This document shows positions 7,247 through 15,404 of a DNA stretch of 37,782 nucleotides, piece after piece. Origin of the DNA: Chloroflexota bacterium (GTDB taxonomy: Bacteria > Chloroflexota > Anaerolineae > J102). A model generated the notes under the pieces. The model saw only the letters and a list, made by a program, of their open reading frames with translations. It was not told the DNA's origin and made no database searches. The DNA lies in NCBI GenBank assembly GCA_013151415.1, contig JAADII010000175.1, positions 10,352-48,133 of the forward strand, read 5' to 3'. The translations under genes and the position numbers were made by a program. Every line of letters begins with the position of its first letter. Position 1 is the stretch's first letter.

Positions 7247-8599
7247 TTATCCCGTCATCAGGATAAGGCGAGCGATGGAGAGATAGATGAGAAGCCCGGT
7301 GGCGTCGACAAGGGTGCTCATAAGGGGGCCGGAGACCATGGCCGGATCGATGCCAATGCGTTCGGCAAGAAGAGGCAAAAGTGCGCCCACGGTGGTCGCC
7401 CAGATGATGAGGGCGAGGATGGAGAGGGAGACGACCAGGGCCAGATCGATGCCGGCGTCCCAAGTGATGGCGCGAATGAATCCGGCCGCGGCCATGGCCA
7501 GGCCCAACAAAATGGCCACGCGAAACTCATGCCACCACACAGCCAGGGCTTGCCGGGGCTCGATATCACCCACGGCCAGAGAACGAATAATGGTGGCCGT
7601 GGTTTGCGAACCGGTGTTGCCGCCGGTGCCAATGAGCAGGGGAATGAAAACCGACAAAAGAGCGACCGACTCCAGCTCCTGTTTGAACAAGAGCATGACC
7701 GAGCCGGTGAGGGTGGCGGTGATAAAAAGGAGTAGAAGCCAACCCACGCGCTTGCGCCAGATAGTCACCACTGAAGTGTCAAGATAAGATCGTTCCAGGG
7801 GCTCGGCGCCGCCATAACGCTGGATGTCTTCAGTGGCCTCCTCCTCGATCACGTCAATGATGTCATCAATGGTGATGACGCCCAAAAGAATGTTGTTTGC
7901 ATCCACAACAGGCAGGGCCAGAAGATCGTAACGGGTCATGATGCGGGCGACTTCCTCCTGATCGGTTCCCGCGCGCACTGCAATCACATCTGGATCCATG
8001 ATGTCCTGAATAAGTGCGTGCGGATCGGCCACAATGAGTTGGCGCAAATTGACTACGCCCACCAAACGACCGAAACGATCCACCACAAAGAGATAATAAA
8101 TGGTTTCGGATTCGGGCTTCCACCGGCGGATAGCCTCGATGGCCTCGGCCGCGGTCATACGACGGCGCAAGACCAGAAATTCAGAGGTCATCAAACCGCC
8201 GGCGGTTTCGTCGGGATGAAGAAGCAGGGGCCGCACTTCGTCGGGATCCTCGAGGCGAGAGAGCAGGGCCTCGGCGCGCTCAGGCGAGACGTCTCCCAAC
8301 AGGTCCGCGGCCTCGTCCGGCTCCATTTCCTCCATAATGCGGGCCACTTCCTCGTCCGAAAGCTCGGCCACGAGATCGGCCACCTGCTCATCGTCCAATT
8401 CCTCCAGAATATCGGCCGAATCTTCCGGTGCGATTTCGGACAGGAGCGCCACCTGATGCTCTTCGTCCAGCTCGGAAAACAGGTCCGCCTGGTCGGCGGG
8501 GCGATAATTCTCGATGATGGCCGCGGCCGTTTGCAGATCGCCGCGTTCTAGCGCCTCGCGGATGCGTTCCAACACGTCGTCCAGCACGATGGTTTCCAT
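7247..8599 (-). CDS. mgtE: MgtE-family magnesium transporter
   Basis: The 450-residue protein has the MgtE layout. A long acidic superhelical N domain (about 1-130, many EE/DE pairs) is followed by two CBS domains (about 131-260) and then five transmembrane helices (about 285-450). The family signature GGNTGSQ is near residue 320. The last two helices carry the Asp-rich ion site region around IDPAMVSGP and TLVDATG. The family is a Mg2+-selective channel that the cytoplasmic N and CBS domains close when Mg2+ is high. The ATG at 8599 is supported by AGGAG seven bases upstream; the frame is open upstream to 8704 but without a ribosome site. It follows the deacetylase gene on the same strand by 92 bases. 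I see no Mg2+ riboswitch in the short gap. Confidence 0.95.
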   Translation of the reverse strand: METIVLDDVLERIREALERGDLQTAAAIIENYRPADQADLFSELDEEHQVALLSEIAPEDSADILEELDDEQVADLVAELSDEEVARIMEEMEPDEAADLLGDVSPERAEALLSRLEDPDEVRPLLLHPDETAGGLMTSEFLVLRRRMTAAEAIEAIRRWKPESETIYYLFVVDRFGRLVGVVNLRQLIVADPHALIQDIMDPDVIAVRAGTDQEEVARIMTRYDLLALPVVDANNILLGVITIDDIIDVIEEEATEDIQRYGGAEPLERSYLDTSVVTIWRKRVGWLLLLFITATLTGSVMLLFKQELESVALLSVFIPLLIGTGGNTGSQTTATIIRSLAVGDIEPRQALAVWWHEFRVAILLGLAMAAAGFIRAITWDAGIDLALVVSLSILALIIWATTVGALLPLLAERIGIDPAMVSGPLMSTLVDATGLLIYLSIARLILMTG

Positions 8600-8691
8600 G
8601 ATAACGCTCCTGGGAGATTCTCGCGTTACAAATTGCCTCGTTTTGTGGCGCCGCGTTTCGCCTAAACCAGGGTTATCGCACCTCTCTTGCC

Positions 8692-9663
8692 TCAATCGCC
8701 CCAATCATAAGCCAACAACGCGGCCAATTGGGACACATCGGTGGTGTTGGTGATGCGGATGCGCTTGAGTTCGAAAGGGCGCAGACTGCTGTGAAGGTTT
8801 CCCAACTTGGTTGTGACCGCGCCCCAAAAGCCAGCCGACCGGAACACATCGATGACCTGTTGATCGTAAGAGCCGGCCGGGTAGGAAAGAATGCGAGGAT
8901 GATAACCAAGATTGGCCTCGATGGTCTCCTTACTACCCAAAGCCTGCCACACCAAATAGTCCACATCCTTTCCGGCCAGATTGGGATGATTGCGACTATG
9001 AGAACCGACCTCCATGCCCGCATCCGATAACTCCCGAATTTCGTCCCAATTCATCCACAGGCTGTAATTGGGGTCGGACGCGGCCAGCGTGGCGAAGTCG
9101 GTGATGACAAAGAAAGTTCCCACCATGCTACGAGCCTTGAGCGCAGGGAAGGCGTTGAGATACGCGTCTTTGTAGCCGTCGTCGAAAGTGAGAATGATGG
9201 GTTTGGCGGGCAATTCAGGCTGACCGGTGGCCAAATAAGAGAGAAGGTCTTTGAGATAAATGGTTGTATATCCTTCGGCTTGTAAATAATTGAGGTGCGA
9301 AGCCAGGATTTGGGGATCGAGCGAATTGCCCACGCGATAAGCATCGGCGTTGGGCGGTGGCGTGGAAATGTAATGATACATCAATATGGGCACGCGCACC
9401 GCGCGCGTCTCGCCATCTGGGGTGGGGCCAGGCGTTGGGCTGGGCGTGGAGGTGGGCGTTGCGGTGGAGGTTGGGCTAGGCGTGGAGGTGGGGCTAGGCG
9501 AGAGGGTTGGGGTGTGGGTGGGTGAAAGCGCGGGGGGGCGAGTGGCGGTCGAGGCGTGGGTGGGCGCGGGGTCTTGGAAGGCCCTGTTTGTCGGGCGCGC
9601 GGTCGCACATGCGCCAAAAAAGATGAGAAAAAGCGAAAGGAAAAGAAAACGAAATGGCTTCAT
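8692..9663 (-). CDS. Polysaccharide deacetylase (NodB family), lipoprotein
   Basis: The 323-residue protein begins with a lipoprotein signal peptide (lipobox FGAC, Cys19). A linker of Pro, Thr and Ser follows (about 31-83). The NodB-type deacetylase domain (about 90-320) has TFDDGY (159-164), where the second Asp binds metal, and SHSRNH, giving metal ligands His222 and His226. A SYPAGSYD block is the third motif. The family removes N-acetyl (or O-acetyl) groups from peptidoglycan or exported polysaccharide, so the enzyme should act outside the membrane. I start it at 9663, where the signal peptide begins; the frame is open to 9774 but that part is not signal-like. It lies between folP and mgtE on the same strand, possibly one transcript. 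Confidence 0.92.
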   Translation of the reverse strand: MKPFRFLFLSLFLIFFGACATARPTNRAFQDPAPTHASTATRPPALSPTHTPTLSPSPTSTPSPTSTATPTSTPSPTPGPTPDGETRAVRVPILMYHYISTPPPNADAYRVGNSLDPQILASHLNYLQAEGYTTIYLKDLLSYLATGQPELPAKPIILTFDDGYKDAYLNAFPALKARSMVGTFFVITDFATLAASDPNYSLWMNWDEIRELSDAGMEVGSHSRNHPNLAGKDVDYLVWQALGSKETIEANLGYHPRILSYPAGSYDQQVIDVFRSAGFWGAVTTKLGNLHSSLRPFELKRIRITNTTDVSQLAALLAYDWGD

Positions 9664-9770
9664 AGATGACGTGAATGCATAGTGCGCGCGACGCGAGGTG
9701 TGAAGGTTGCCCGAGATGAGGGCGAGTCGCCCCGACTTAATCAACATCATCGAGGCGACGGCTCGGCGGT

Positions 9771-10685
9771 TCAAGCCCCTCGCCTATTTCCTTCGCGCAG
9801 GATGGCGTCGGCCATGCGCGCGGCGCGAACATTGATGCGCACATCGTGCACGCGCAAAATGTCGGCCCCTCGGTCGATGCCGATGACGTTGGCCGCAGCC
9901 GTGCCCTCGGCGCGTTGGTCTGGCGGCAGGTTGAGGGTGTAGCCGATAAATGACTTGCGGCTGGCGCCCAAAAGCAAAGGATAACCCAACGCGCGAATTT
10001 CGTGCAAACGGTTCAGCAGCTCCAGATTTTGAGCGACGGTCTTGCCAAAGCCAATGCCGGGGTCCAAAATGATGCGATCATCGCCGATTCCCGCGCGATG
10101 GGCGATCTCCAGGCAAATGCCCAGCTCCCGCTTGACATCCTCGACCAGGTTCTCATACTCGACGCCCACATACCGCCCGCCCAGGGCCGGATCGATGCTC
10201 GCCGCCTTTGGGGTGAGGCGGTTGTGCATGAGAACGACGGGCGCGCGCGCGTCGGCCGCGACGCGGGCCAGGTCGGGGTCCAGGCGCAAACCCCAAACAT
10301 CGTTGATCATGTCGGCTCCGGCCTCAATGGCTGCGGCCGCGACCACCGCTTTGCTGGTGTCGATGGAAATAGGCGCGTTGGTCATCTGTCGTAATTCGCG
10401 CAAGATGGGAAGCACGCGACGCATCTCTTCATGGGCGGGAATAGGCTCCGAACCCGGCCGGGTGCTTTCGCCGCCAATGTCGAGCATGTCTGCGCCCTCA
10501 TCCAACATGCGCTGCGCTTGCCGCAGCGCGGCGTCGATGACATCGACGGTTCTCAAAAGACCATCGCCCGAAAAACTATCGGGCGTGACATTGAGAATGC
10601 CCATAATATAGGTGCGCGCACCCCACCGAAAATACACATCTCGAATTTTAAGGGCGCGATGCCGAAGAAAAACGTTGACGCTCAT
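9771..10685 (-). CDS. folP: Dihydropteroate synthase
   Basis: The enzyme joins 7,8-dihydropterin pyrophosphate to p-aminobenzoate in folate synthesis and is the sulfonamide target. All signature blocks are present in order: GILNVTPDSFSGDG, GADMLDIGGESTRPG, PISIDTSKA, MINDVWG, LMHNR, ILDPGIGFGK, LLLGASRKSFIG and RVHDV at the end. From the ATG at 10685 the product is 304 residues, slightly longer than the usual 270-290 because of a short N-terminal lead. An ATG at 10703 is possible too; neither has a strong ribosome site. Other folate genes are not adjacent. A divergent promoter for the small secreted gene lies just upstream. Confidence 0.95.
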   Translation of the reverse strand: MSVNVFLRHRALKIRDVYFRWGARTYIMGILNVTPDSFSGDGLLRTVDVIDAALRQAQRMLDEGADMLDIGGESTRPGSEPIPAHEEMRRVLPILRELRQMTNAPISIDTSKAVVAAAAIEAGADMINDVWGLRLDPDLARVAADARAPVVLMHNRLTPKAASIDPALGGRYVGVEYENLVEDVKRELGICLEIAHRAGIGDDRIILDPGIGFGKTVAQNLELLNRLHEIRALGYPLLLGASRKSFIGYTLNLPPDQRAEGTAAANVIGIDRGADILRVHDVRINVRAARMADAILREGNRRGA

Positions 10686-10739
10686 AACAAGGGACAGGTG
10701 CATACTGGCCAAACAGGTGGGCCCATGGCGAAACATCCG

Positions 10740-10748
10740 TGATATAAT
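10740..10748 (+). promoter_or_regulatory. Extended -10 promoter for the small secreted gene
   Basis: The bases tgatataat match the extended -10 pattern TGnTATAAT. No good -35 is visible, as is usual for extended -10 promoters. Transcription would begin near 10755, giving an untranslated leader of about 70 bases before the ATG at 10826. Confidence 0.55.
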
Positions 10749-10825
10749 GCAGACATCATGATGCGCGTCGGAAAACAACCAAGCTCGCCGCAACAGGCCG
10801 AGCCTCTTATCGCTCAAGGAACATT

Positions 10826-11050
10826 ATGTCATCATCGTTTTGGAAACGTCATATTCTCATCTTCCTCTTGATCATATCGCTATCGGCAAGTTTCGGTCTG
10901 AATTTGGTGTTGGCCGAAGAAACCGAGACAGGGACGTTTGCATCCAGTCCATTTGCCTTCAGCCCACTATTCTTACCATATATTCGCCACGATCCACCGC
11001 CGGTTTCAACAAACGCTCCTCCGAAAATGATGACCATCCAGCTGAGATAG
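10826..11050 (+). CDS. Small secreted protein with an FLPYIR motif
   Basis: This 74-residue product has a signal peptide (FWKRHILIFLLIISLSASFG, likely cut after VLA near residue 30) and a short mature part of about 44 residues containing SPLFLPYIRHDPPPV. The hydrophobic-LP block resembles the 'YLPLLL' type of tail seen in exported Chloroflexota proteins and at the right edge of this window. AAGGAA precedes the ATG, and an extended -10 promoter lies about 80 bases upstream, so the gene looks real despite its size. It has no neighbour on its strand and converges with nth. The role is unknown; it may be a small surface peptide or a truncated larger protein. Confidence 0.6.
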   Translation: MSSSFWKRHILIFLLIISLSASFGLNLVLAEETETGTFASSPFAFSPLFLPYIRHDPPPVSTNAPPKMMTIQLR

Positions 11051-11091
11051 GGCAAGAGAAGCGAACACAAAAACGGTGAAACCATAGCATC

Positions 11092-11781
11092 CTACGGTTC
11101 ATGCGTCGTGTGCGCCAGATAGTGTTGGCAGATGTCATTGAGCGCGCACGCTTCACATCGCGGGATCCGGGCGCGGCAAACGCCGCGGCCGTGCCGAATG
11201 AGATTCAGATGCAATGAATAAAACCACTCAGCCGGCGCGGCCTGCTCGACAATGGCCATGATCTGGTCGGGCGAGGCTTTGGCCGGCGCGACGCCCACGC
11301 GACGCAACACGCGACCCACATGAGTATCCACCGGAAAAGCGGGAAGACCCAAGCTAAAAAGCAGCACAATGGAGGCGGTTTTTGCGCCAACGCCATCCAG
11401 CGAGGTGAGCCACGCCCGGGCCTCCTCGAGTGAGAGTTCGGCCAACCAGTCTAGATCGAATTCGCCGCGCGTTTCATATATTCGCCGCAATGCATGTTGG
11501 ATGCGCTGCGCTTTTTGATTGGCCAACCCGCCAGAACGAATGACTTCGGCCAACTCATGGGTGGGCGCGGTCATCACGGCCATCCAATCGGGATAGGTCT
11601 CTTGCAGTGCATCGAACGCGCGAAGCGCATTGACATCGTTCGTGTTTTGGCTGAGAATCGTGACCACCAGCTGCCTGACCGGATCGCGACGACGACGCCA
11701 ACGGCGAACGCCGTACTGCTCGTGCAAACGTTCATAGACAGCCTTTATAAGGGCCTTGACAACGGTGTTGGGATCAGACAT
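11092..11781 (-). CDS. nth: Endonuclease III-like DNA glycosylase/AP lyase
   Basis: This 229-residue base-excision repair enzyme removes oxidised pyrimidines and cuts the abasic site. The helix-hairpin-helix carries the catalytic Lys134 (SLDGVGAKTAS) and is followed by catalytic Asp152 (FPVDTHVGR). The 4Fe-4S loop near the C-terminus has the exact C-x6-C-x2-C-x5-C spacing (Cys202, 209, 212, 218). I start at 11781: the ATG there overlaps the end of the VOC gene by eight bases, and the longer open stretch upstream lies inside that gene. The overlap implies a shared transcript with the VOC protein. Confidence 0.92.
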   Translation of the reverse strand: MSDPNTVVKALIKAVYERLHEQYGVRRWRRRRDPVRQLVVTILSQNTNDVNALRAFDALQETYPDWMAVMTAPTHELAEVIRSGGLANQKAQRIQHALRRIYETRGEFDLDWLAELSLEEARAWLTSLDGVGAKTASIVLLFSLGLPAFPVDTHVGRVLRRVGVAPAKASPDQIMAIVEQAAPAEWFYSLHLNLIRHGRGVCRARIPRCEACALNDICQHYLAHTTHEP

Positions 11782-12118
11782 TTTCTTGCAAAAGGATGAG
11801 CCGGTAACCATCGGGATCGAGGATGTTGACATAGCGGGCCCAGCCCTCATCAATGGGATCGGGAACGTGAACGCCGTAATCTCGCAATCGCTTCAGTCGT
11901 TCGTCCAAATCAGGCGCAGCAATGGCGACAAAGATATTGGCGGGCAAAGGTCTACCAACAGCCAGATACAATTTGCTGTTGCCCAGATGCACAACGGCCA
12001 GGCTATCCGACTGTTCTTGCACAGGAAGGCCGAGAGCCACGCGATAATAGTCCACCGAGCGGATAAGATCGGCAACCTCCAGCCAGAGAAAGTGGAGTGT
12101 GGGATCGGGAATAGCCAT
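11774..12118 (-). CDS. VOC-superfamily (glyoxalase/dioxygenase fold) protein
   Basis: This 114-residue single VOC domain begins LHFLWLEVADLIRSVDYYRV and ends VNILDPDGYRLILLQE, the two beta-alpha-beta-beta-beta halves of the fold. Metal-ligand candidates are His near residue 9 and the final Glu in LLQE. Proteins of this type include glyoxalases, ring-cleaving dioxygenases and resistance proteins; the substrate cannot be read from sequence. The ATG at 12118 gives a typical domain start; sequence upstream to 12196 is open but not domain-like. It overlaps nth by eight bases. Confidence 0.8.
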   Translation of the reverse strand: MAIPDPTLHFLWLEVADLIRSVDYYRVALGLPVQEQSDSLAVVHLGNSKLYLAVGRPLPANIFVAIAAPDLDERLKRLRDYGVHVPDPIDEGWARYVNILDPDGYRLILLQENV

Positions 12119-12383
12119 GATGAAAGAACGAAAGCGAGATGCAAATCGAAAGCAAAATGCAAGACAATGCGAAACGGTGCGGGCGCAGGCAAGCATTCGG
12201 CATGAACTGGTCGGGCTTCCTGATGATTGCCGCGCGCCGCCTCACACCCGCCGCCAAAACCCATTGTAAAAGAAATCGGCCCGAAAGAAAACTGTGAGAG
12301 CGATGTAACCCGACCCAGGCTAATTTGCATCCAATGTTTGATCGACAACCTTCAACTTCAGACATCATGCAGGTGATTTTCCT

Positions 12384-12656
12384 ATGGCCGCCAAGACAGA
12401 CAAGAAAAAGAAGCAGAAAAAAGTGCTCATCTTCACCACGCCCACTTGCGGATGGTGCAAGCGGGCCATGAAATACTTCCGCGAACATAATGTGAAATAC
12501 AAACAGGTCGATGTCTCTCGCGACCCAGCCGCGGCGCGCGACATGGTCCGCATGAGCGGCCAAATGGGCGTGCCGGTCATCAAAATTGGCAAGGAGGTGA
12601 TCGTAGGTTTTGACAAGGCCAGAATTGATCAGTTGCTAGATTTGCGAAAAAACTGA
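12384..12656 (+). CDS. Glutaredoxin-like thiol-disulfide protein
   Basis: The 90-residue product has the thioredoxin fold with a CGWC active site (Cys22, Cys25) in TPTCGWCKRAMKYF, a cis-Pro in GVPVIKIG and the C-terminal block VGFDKARIDQLL typical of the glutaredoxin/NrdH group. A short Lys-rich lead (residues 4-13) precedes the fold. Such proteins reduce disulfides in the cytoplasm with glutathione, another low-molecular thiol, or thioredoxin reductase. It lies 83 bases upstream of groES on the same strand. The ATG at 12384 has only a weak GGTGA-like ribosome site. Confidence 0.9.
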   Translation: MAAKTDKKKKQKKVLIFTTPTCGWCKRAMKYFREHNVKYKQVDVSRDPAAARDMVRMSGQMGVPVIKIGKEVIVGFDKARIDQLLDLRKN

Positions 12657-12739
12657 TTTGCCTTATCATTATAGCAGCGCTTTTTTAAAAAATAACGCTA
12701 AGCACCTCAATCTCAATCCAAACGACCGGAGAAAGCACT

Positions 12740-13018
12740 ATGAAGATCGAACCCTTGGGAGAACGCGTACTCATCAAGATTCTCAAGCAGGAAGACCGCA
12801 CCTCAGCCGGCATCTATTTGCCGGAGACCGCCAAAGAAAAGCCCCAAGAGGGCGAAGTCGTCGCCATCGGCCCTGATGTAGACGAAGACGAGACGCCATT
12901 GAAGGTCGGCGACGTGGTCATGTTCCCCAAATACTCGGGAACCGAGGTGAAAATCGACGGCGAGGAGCATCTGCTTATCGAGGCAGGCGACATTCTCGCT
13001 CGCATCATCCGCGACTAA
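12740..13018 (+). CDS. groES: Co-chaperonin GroES (Hsp10)
   Basis: The 92-residue length and sequence fit GroES: it starts KIEPLGERVLIKI, has the mobile loop around DRTSAGIYLPETAKEKPQ, which binds GroEL, and the GEVVAIGPDV and YSGTEVKIDGEEHLLI strands. It forms the heptameric lid of the GroEL chamber. A GGAG ribosome site lies eight bases before the ATG. No groEL follows; the gene is closed by a strong terminator at 13056-13092, so the GroEL partner must be encoded elsewhere. I looked for a CIRCE operator upstream and found none. Confidence 0.96.
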   Translation: MKIEPLGERVLIKILKQEDRTSAGIYLPETAKEKPQEGEVVAIGPDVDEDETPLKVGDVVMFPKYSGTEVKIDGEEHLLIEAGDILARIIRD

Positions 13019-13055
13019 ATTGTTCCAAGCGGCATTCTTGACCTCCTTTTGAGTC

Positions 13056-13092
13056 ACACCCGCATCGTTTGTGGTGCGGGTGTTGTTTTTTC
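13056..13092 (+). terminator. Intrinsic terminator of groES
   Basis: A perfect 9-bp stem (acacccgca / tgcgggtgt) with a 10-base loop is followed by tgtttttt. It lies 37 bases past the groES stop. Confidence 0.9.
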
Positions 13093-13277
13093 CCTTTTGG
13101 GCTTGCGGCCGCAAGGCCGACCGCCTGAACCATGAATTGCGGCGAAATCGAAGCAGCGCGCGGCTCTCTTATTGATTGTTTCTCGGCGCTTATGCTACAA
13201 TGCTGCTTTGTAAATAGTCCAACGTCCTAGGTCTAAAGTCCGAGGTTGGTCGGACAGGTCATGTCGTGATGAGCGAC

Positions 13278-13360
13278 CAGACCAACATAGACCATAGGAC
13301 CAACATAGACCAAAAGGCCCATCGTCTATCTTCGTCTACGTTGGTCTACGTAGGTCGGCG
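13278..13360. repeat. 83-bp palindromic intergenic repeat, copy B
   Basis: This is the partner of 6945-7027, identical at 80 of 83 positions with all three differences in the right arm. It lies about 100 bases before the metG start and is in the same orientation as copy A. Confidence 0.85.
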
Positions 13361-13461
13361 GGTTGAGGTTAAGGTTGAGGTTGAGACGCCACCCGCCCCT
13401 TACCACCTGCCACTTGCCCCCTGCCGCTCTTCGCTCTCTCTGCATTTGTCTCGATTATTCC

Positions 13462-15249
13462 ATGTCCAACGATCTCACCTCTCCCCGCTATCTCGTGTGC
13501 GTGGCCTGGCCCTACGCCAGCGGCGACCGCCACTTGGGCCACGTGGCCGGCGCGTATTTGCCGCCCGACATCTTCGCCCGTTATCAACGTCTGCGCGGGT
13601 TCGACGTGCTCATGGTTTCAGGCTCCGACACCCACGGCACGCCCGTGACCGTGCGCGCGGCTCAGGAGGGCGTCACCCCGGCCGAGATTGTGGATTATTA
13701 TCATCGGCGTTTCGTGCAATCCTTCAAGGATTTGGGGCTGAGCTTCGATCTTTTCACCCACACCGACACGGAAAATCACTGGAACGTCACCCACGAGCTG
13801 TTTTTGAACCACCTCAAGAACGGCTACATCTATCTGGATCGCCAGCAGCAGCCCTATTGCCTGGTCGATGAACGTTTTCTGGCCGACCGCTACATCGAGG
13901 GAACGTGCCCCATCTGCGGCTACCCGGAAGCGCGCGGGGATCAGTGCGACAACTGCGGCAACACGCTGGACGCGGTGGAACTCATCGACCCGCGCTGCAA
14001 GATTTGCGGTCAGAGCCAGATCGAGGTGCGGGAGACCGAGCATTTCTTCTTCGATCTGGGCAAGGCCAGCCCGCATCTGGCCAAATGGTTGAGCGAGGAC
14101 AAGGAGCACTGGCGGCCCAATGTGATCAATTACGCGCGCCAACAGGCCGAAAGCGGTGAGTTGCGCGGCCGCGCCATCACGCGCGATATCGATTGGGGCA
14201 TTAGCATTCCGGTGGAGGGGTATGAAGACAAGGTCATCTATGTGTGGTACGACGCGGTGATCGGTTATCTCAGCGCGACGCGCGAGGTCTGCGCGCTGAA
14301 AGGCGAGCCGGAGGCCTGGTGGGATTGGTGGAAAGACCCCGCCTCGCTTTCCTATTATTTCATTGGCAAAGACAACACGCCCTTCCATGCCATCATCTGG
14401 CCGGCGATGCTCATCGCGGATGGTCGCGGCCTCAATTTGCCTTACGATGTTCCGGCCAATGAATATCTGAACATCGAGGACAAGAAGATCAGCACCAGCC
14501 GACGCTGGACCATCGACTTGCCCGATTTCCTCAGCCGGTACGATCCCGATCCCTTGCGTTATGCGCTCACCATCAACGCGCCCGAAACGCGCGATGTGAA
14601 TTTCACCTGGGAGGAGTTCTTGCGGCGCAACAACGATGAGCTTGTGGCCACGTGGGGCAATCTGGTGAACCGCACGCTGGGCTTTGCTTATAAGCGGTTC
14701 GAGGGCCGCGTGCCCGAGCCGGGCGAGTTGGGCGAGGTGGATCGGGCTTTGCTGGCCGAATCAGAGGCCGCCTTCGAGCGCGTGGGCGCGGAGCTGGACG
14801 CGGTGCGCCTGAAGTTGGCCCTTTCCAAAGCCATGGAGCTGGCCCACAGCGCCAATCGCTATCTCAACGAAAAAGCGCCTTGGGCGCAGATAAAGACCGA
14901 CCCCGCGGCCGCGGCCACCACCATCTATGTGGCTTTGCAGGTCATCGACCGGCTCAAGGTGCTGCTCAATCCTTTCTTGCCGTTCACAACGCAGCAATTG
15001 CATCGCTACCTGGGTTACGAAGGGGATATTTTCGGAAACCTCTACGTGGAAGAGGTCACCGACGCGCGCGGGACGCGGCCGGTGCTGCGTTACGATGGCA
15101 GCCAGATCGAAGCGCGTTGGGAGCCGACCACGTTGCCTCCTGGTCAGAAGCTACAAAAACCCGCGCCTTTGTATAAGAAACTCGATCCCGGCATTGTGGA
15201 AGAAGAGCGCGAGCGCCTTTTGGCGCATTTGGCCCGCGCTCAGAGTTGA
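13462..15249 (+). CDS. metG: Methionyl-tRNA synthetase
   Basis: This 595-residue class I synthetase charges tRNA-Met. The HIGH motif reads HLGH (24-27), and the KMSKS equivalent reads KISTS (342-346), a variant that keeps the first Lys. The zinc insert has three CxxC knuckles: CPIC (149-152), CDNC (162-165) and CKIC (179-182). The anticodon-binding helical domain follows to the end; there is no C-terminal tRNA-binding (EMAP-like) domain. I start at 13462, where [20 protein letters not shown] begins the catalytic fold. The frame is open to 13363, but that lead is encoded by low-complexity repeat DNA. Two hairpins after the stop may end the transcript. Confidence 0.95.
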   Translation: MSNDLTSPRYLVCVAWPYASGDRHLGHVAGAYLPPDIFARYQRLRGFDVLMVSGSDTHGTPVTVRAAQEGVTPAEIVDYYHRRFVQSFKDLGLSFDLFTHTDTENHWNVTHELFLNHLKNGYIYLDRQQQPYCLVDERFLADRYIEGTCPICGYPEARGDQCDNCGNTLDAVELIDPRCKICGQSQIEVRETEHFFFDLGKASPHLAKWLSEDKEHWRPNVINYARQQAESGELRGRAITRDIDWGISIPVEGYEDKVIYVWYDAVIGYLSATREVCALKGEPEAWWDWWKDPASLSYYFIGKDNTPFHAIIWPAMLIADGRGLNLPYDVPANEYLNIEDKKISTSRRWTIDLPDFLSRYDPDPLRYALTINAPETRDVNFTWEEFLRRNNDELVATWGNLVNRTLGFAYKRFEGRVPEPGELGEVDRALLAESEAAFERVGAELDAVRLKLALSKAMELAHSANRYLNEKAPWAQIKTDPAAAATTIYVALQVIDRLKVLLNPFLPFTTQQLHRYLGYEGDIFGNLYVEEVTDARGTRPVLRYDGSQIEARWEPTTLPPGQKLQKPAPLYKKLDPGIVEEERERLLAHLARAQS

Positions 15250-15271
15250 GTCGCTCATCCCTGGCGACCCT

Positions 15272-15324
15272 TCACCCTTTTGGGTGAGTCATCGCGACCC
15301 AATCGGGGGATGATAGTCATCCCC
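15272..15324 (+). terminator. Tandem hairpins, likely metG terminator
   Basis: Hairpin one is tcaccc-tttt-gggtga (15272-15287). Hairpin two is a perfect 8-bp stem ggggatga-tag-tcatcccc (15306-15324), followed by tcttcctgtt. The T-run is weak, so efficiency is uncertain. Confidence 0.5.
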
Positions 15325-15404
15325 TCTTCCTGTTATGCTTTTATCCAGCAGGAGTCGCGTTTGCGCGCCTCACACTCCAATCCATCCGTCGCCAGGAGGC
15401 ATTC

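Larger units (their letters stand above)
13019..13461. other. Gene-free interval between groES and metG
   Basis: This holds the groES terminator (13056-13092), the second copy of the 83-bp repeat (13278-13360), and low-complexity text (ggttaaggttgaggttgag at about 13367, then cctgcc-type repeats to 13425). Open frames through it are not protein-like. Confidence 0.6.

Noticed and set aside
9425-9590. GT-rich simple repeat as a separate repeat element
   Set aside because: It is the coding sequence of the Pro/Thr/Ser linker of the deacetylase on the minus strand.
12657-12739. CIRCE heat-shock operator upstream of groES
   Set aside because: Only a partial match to one half-site (taagcacct) is present; no inverted partner at nine bases.
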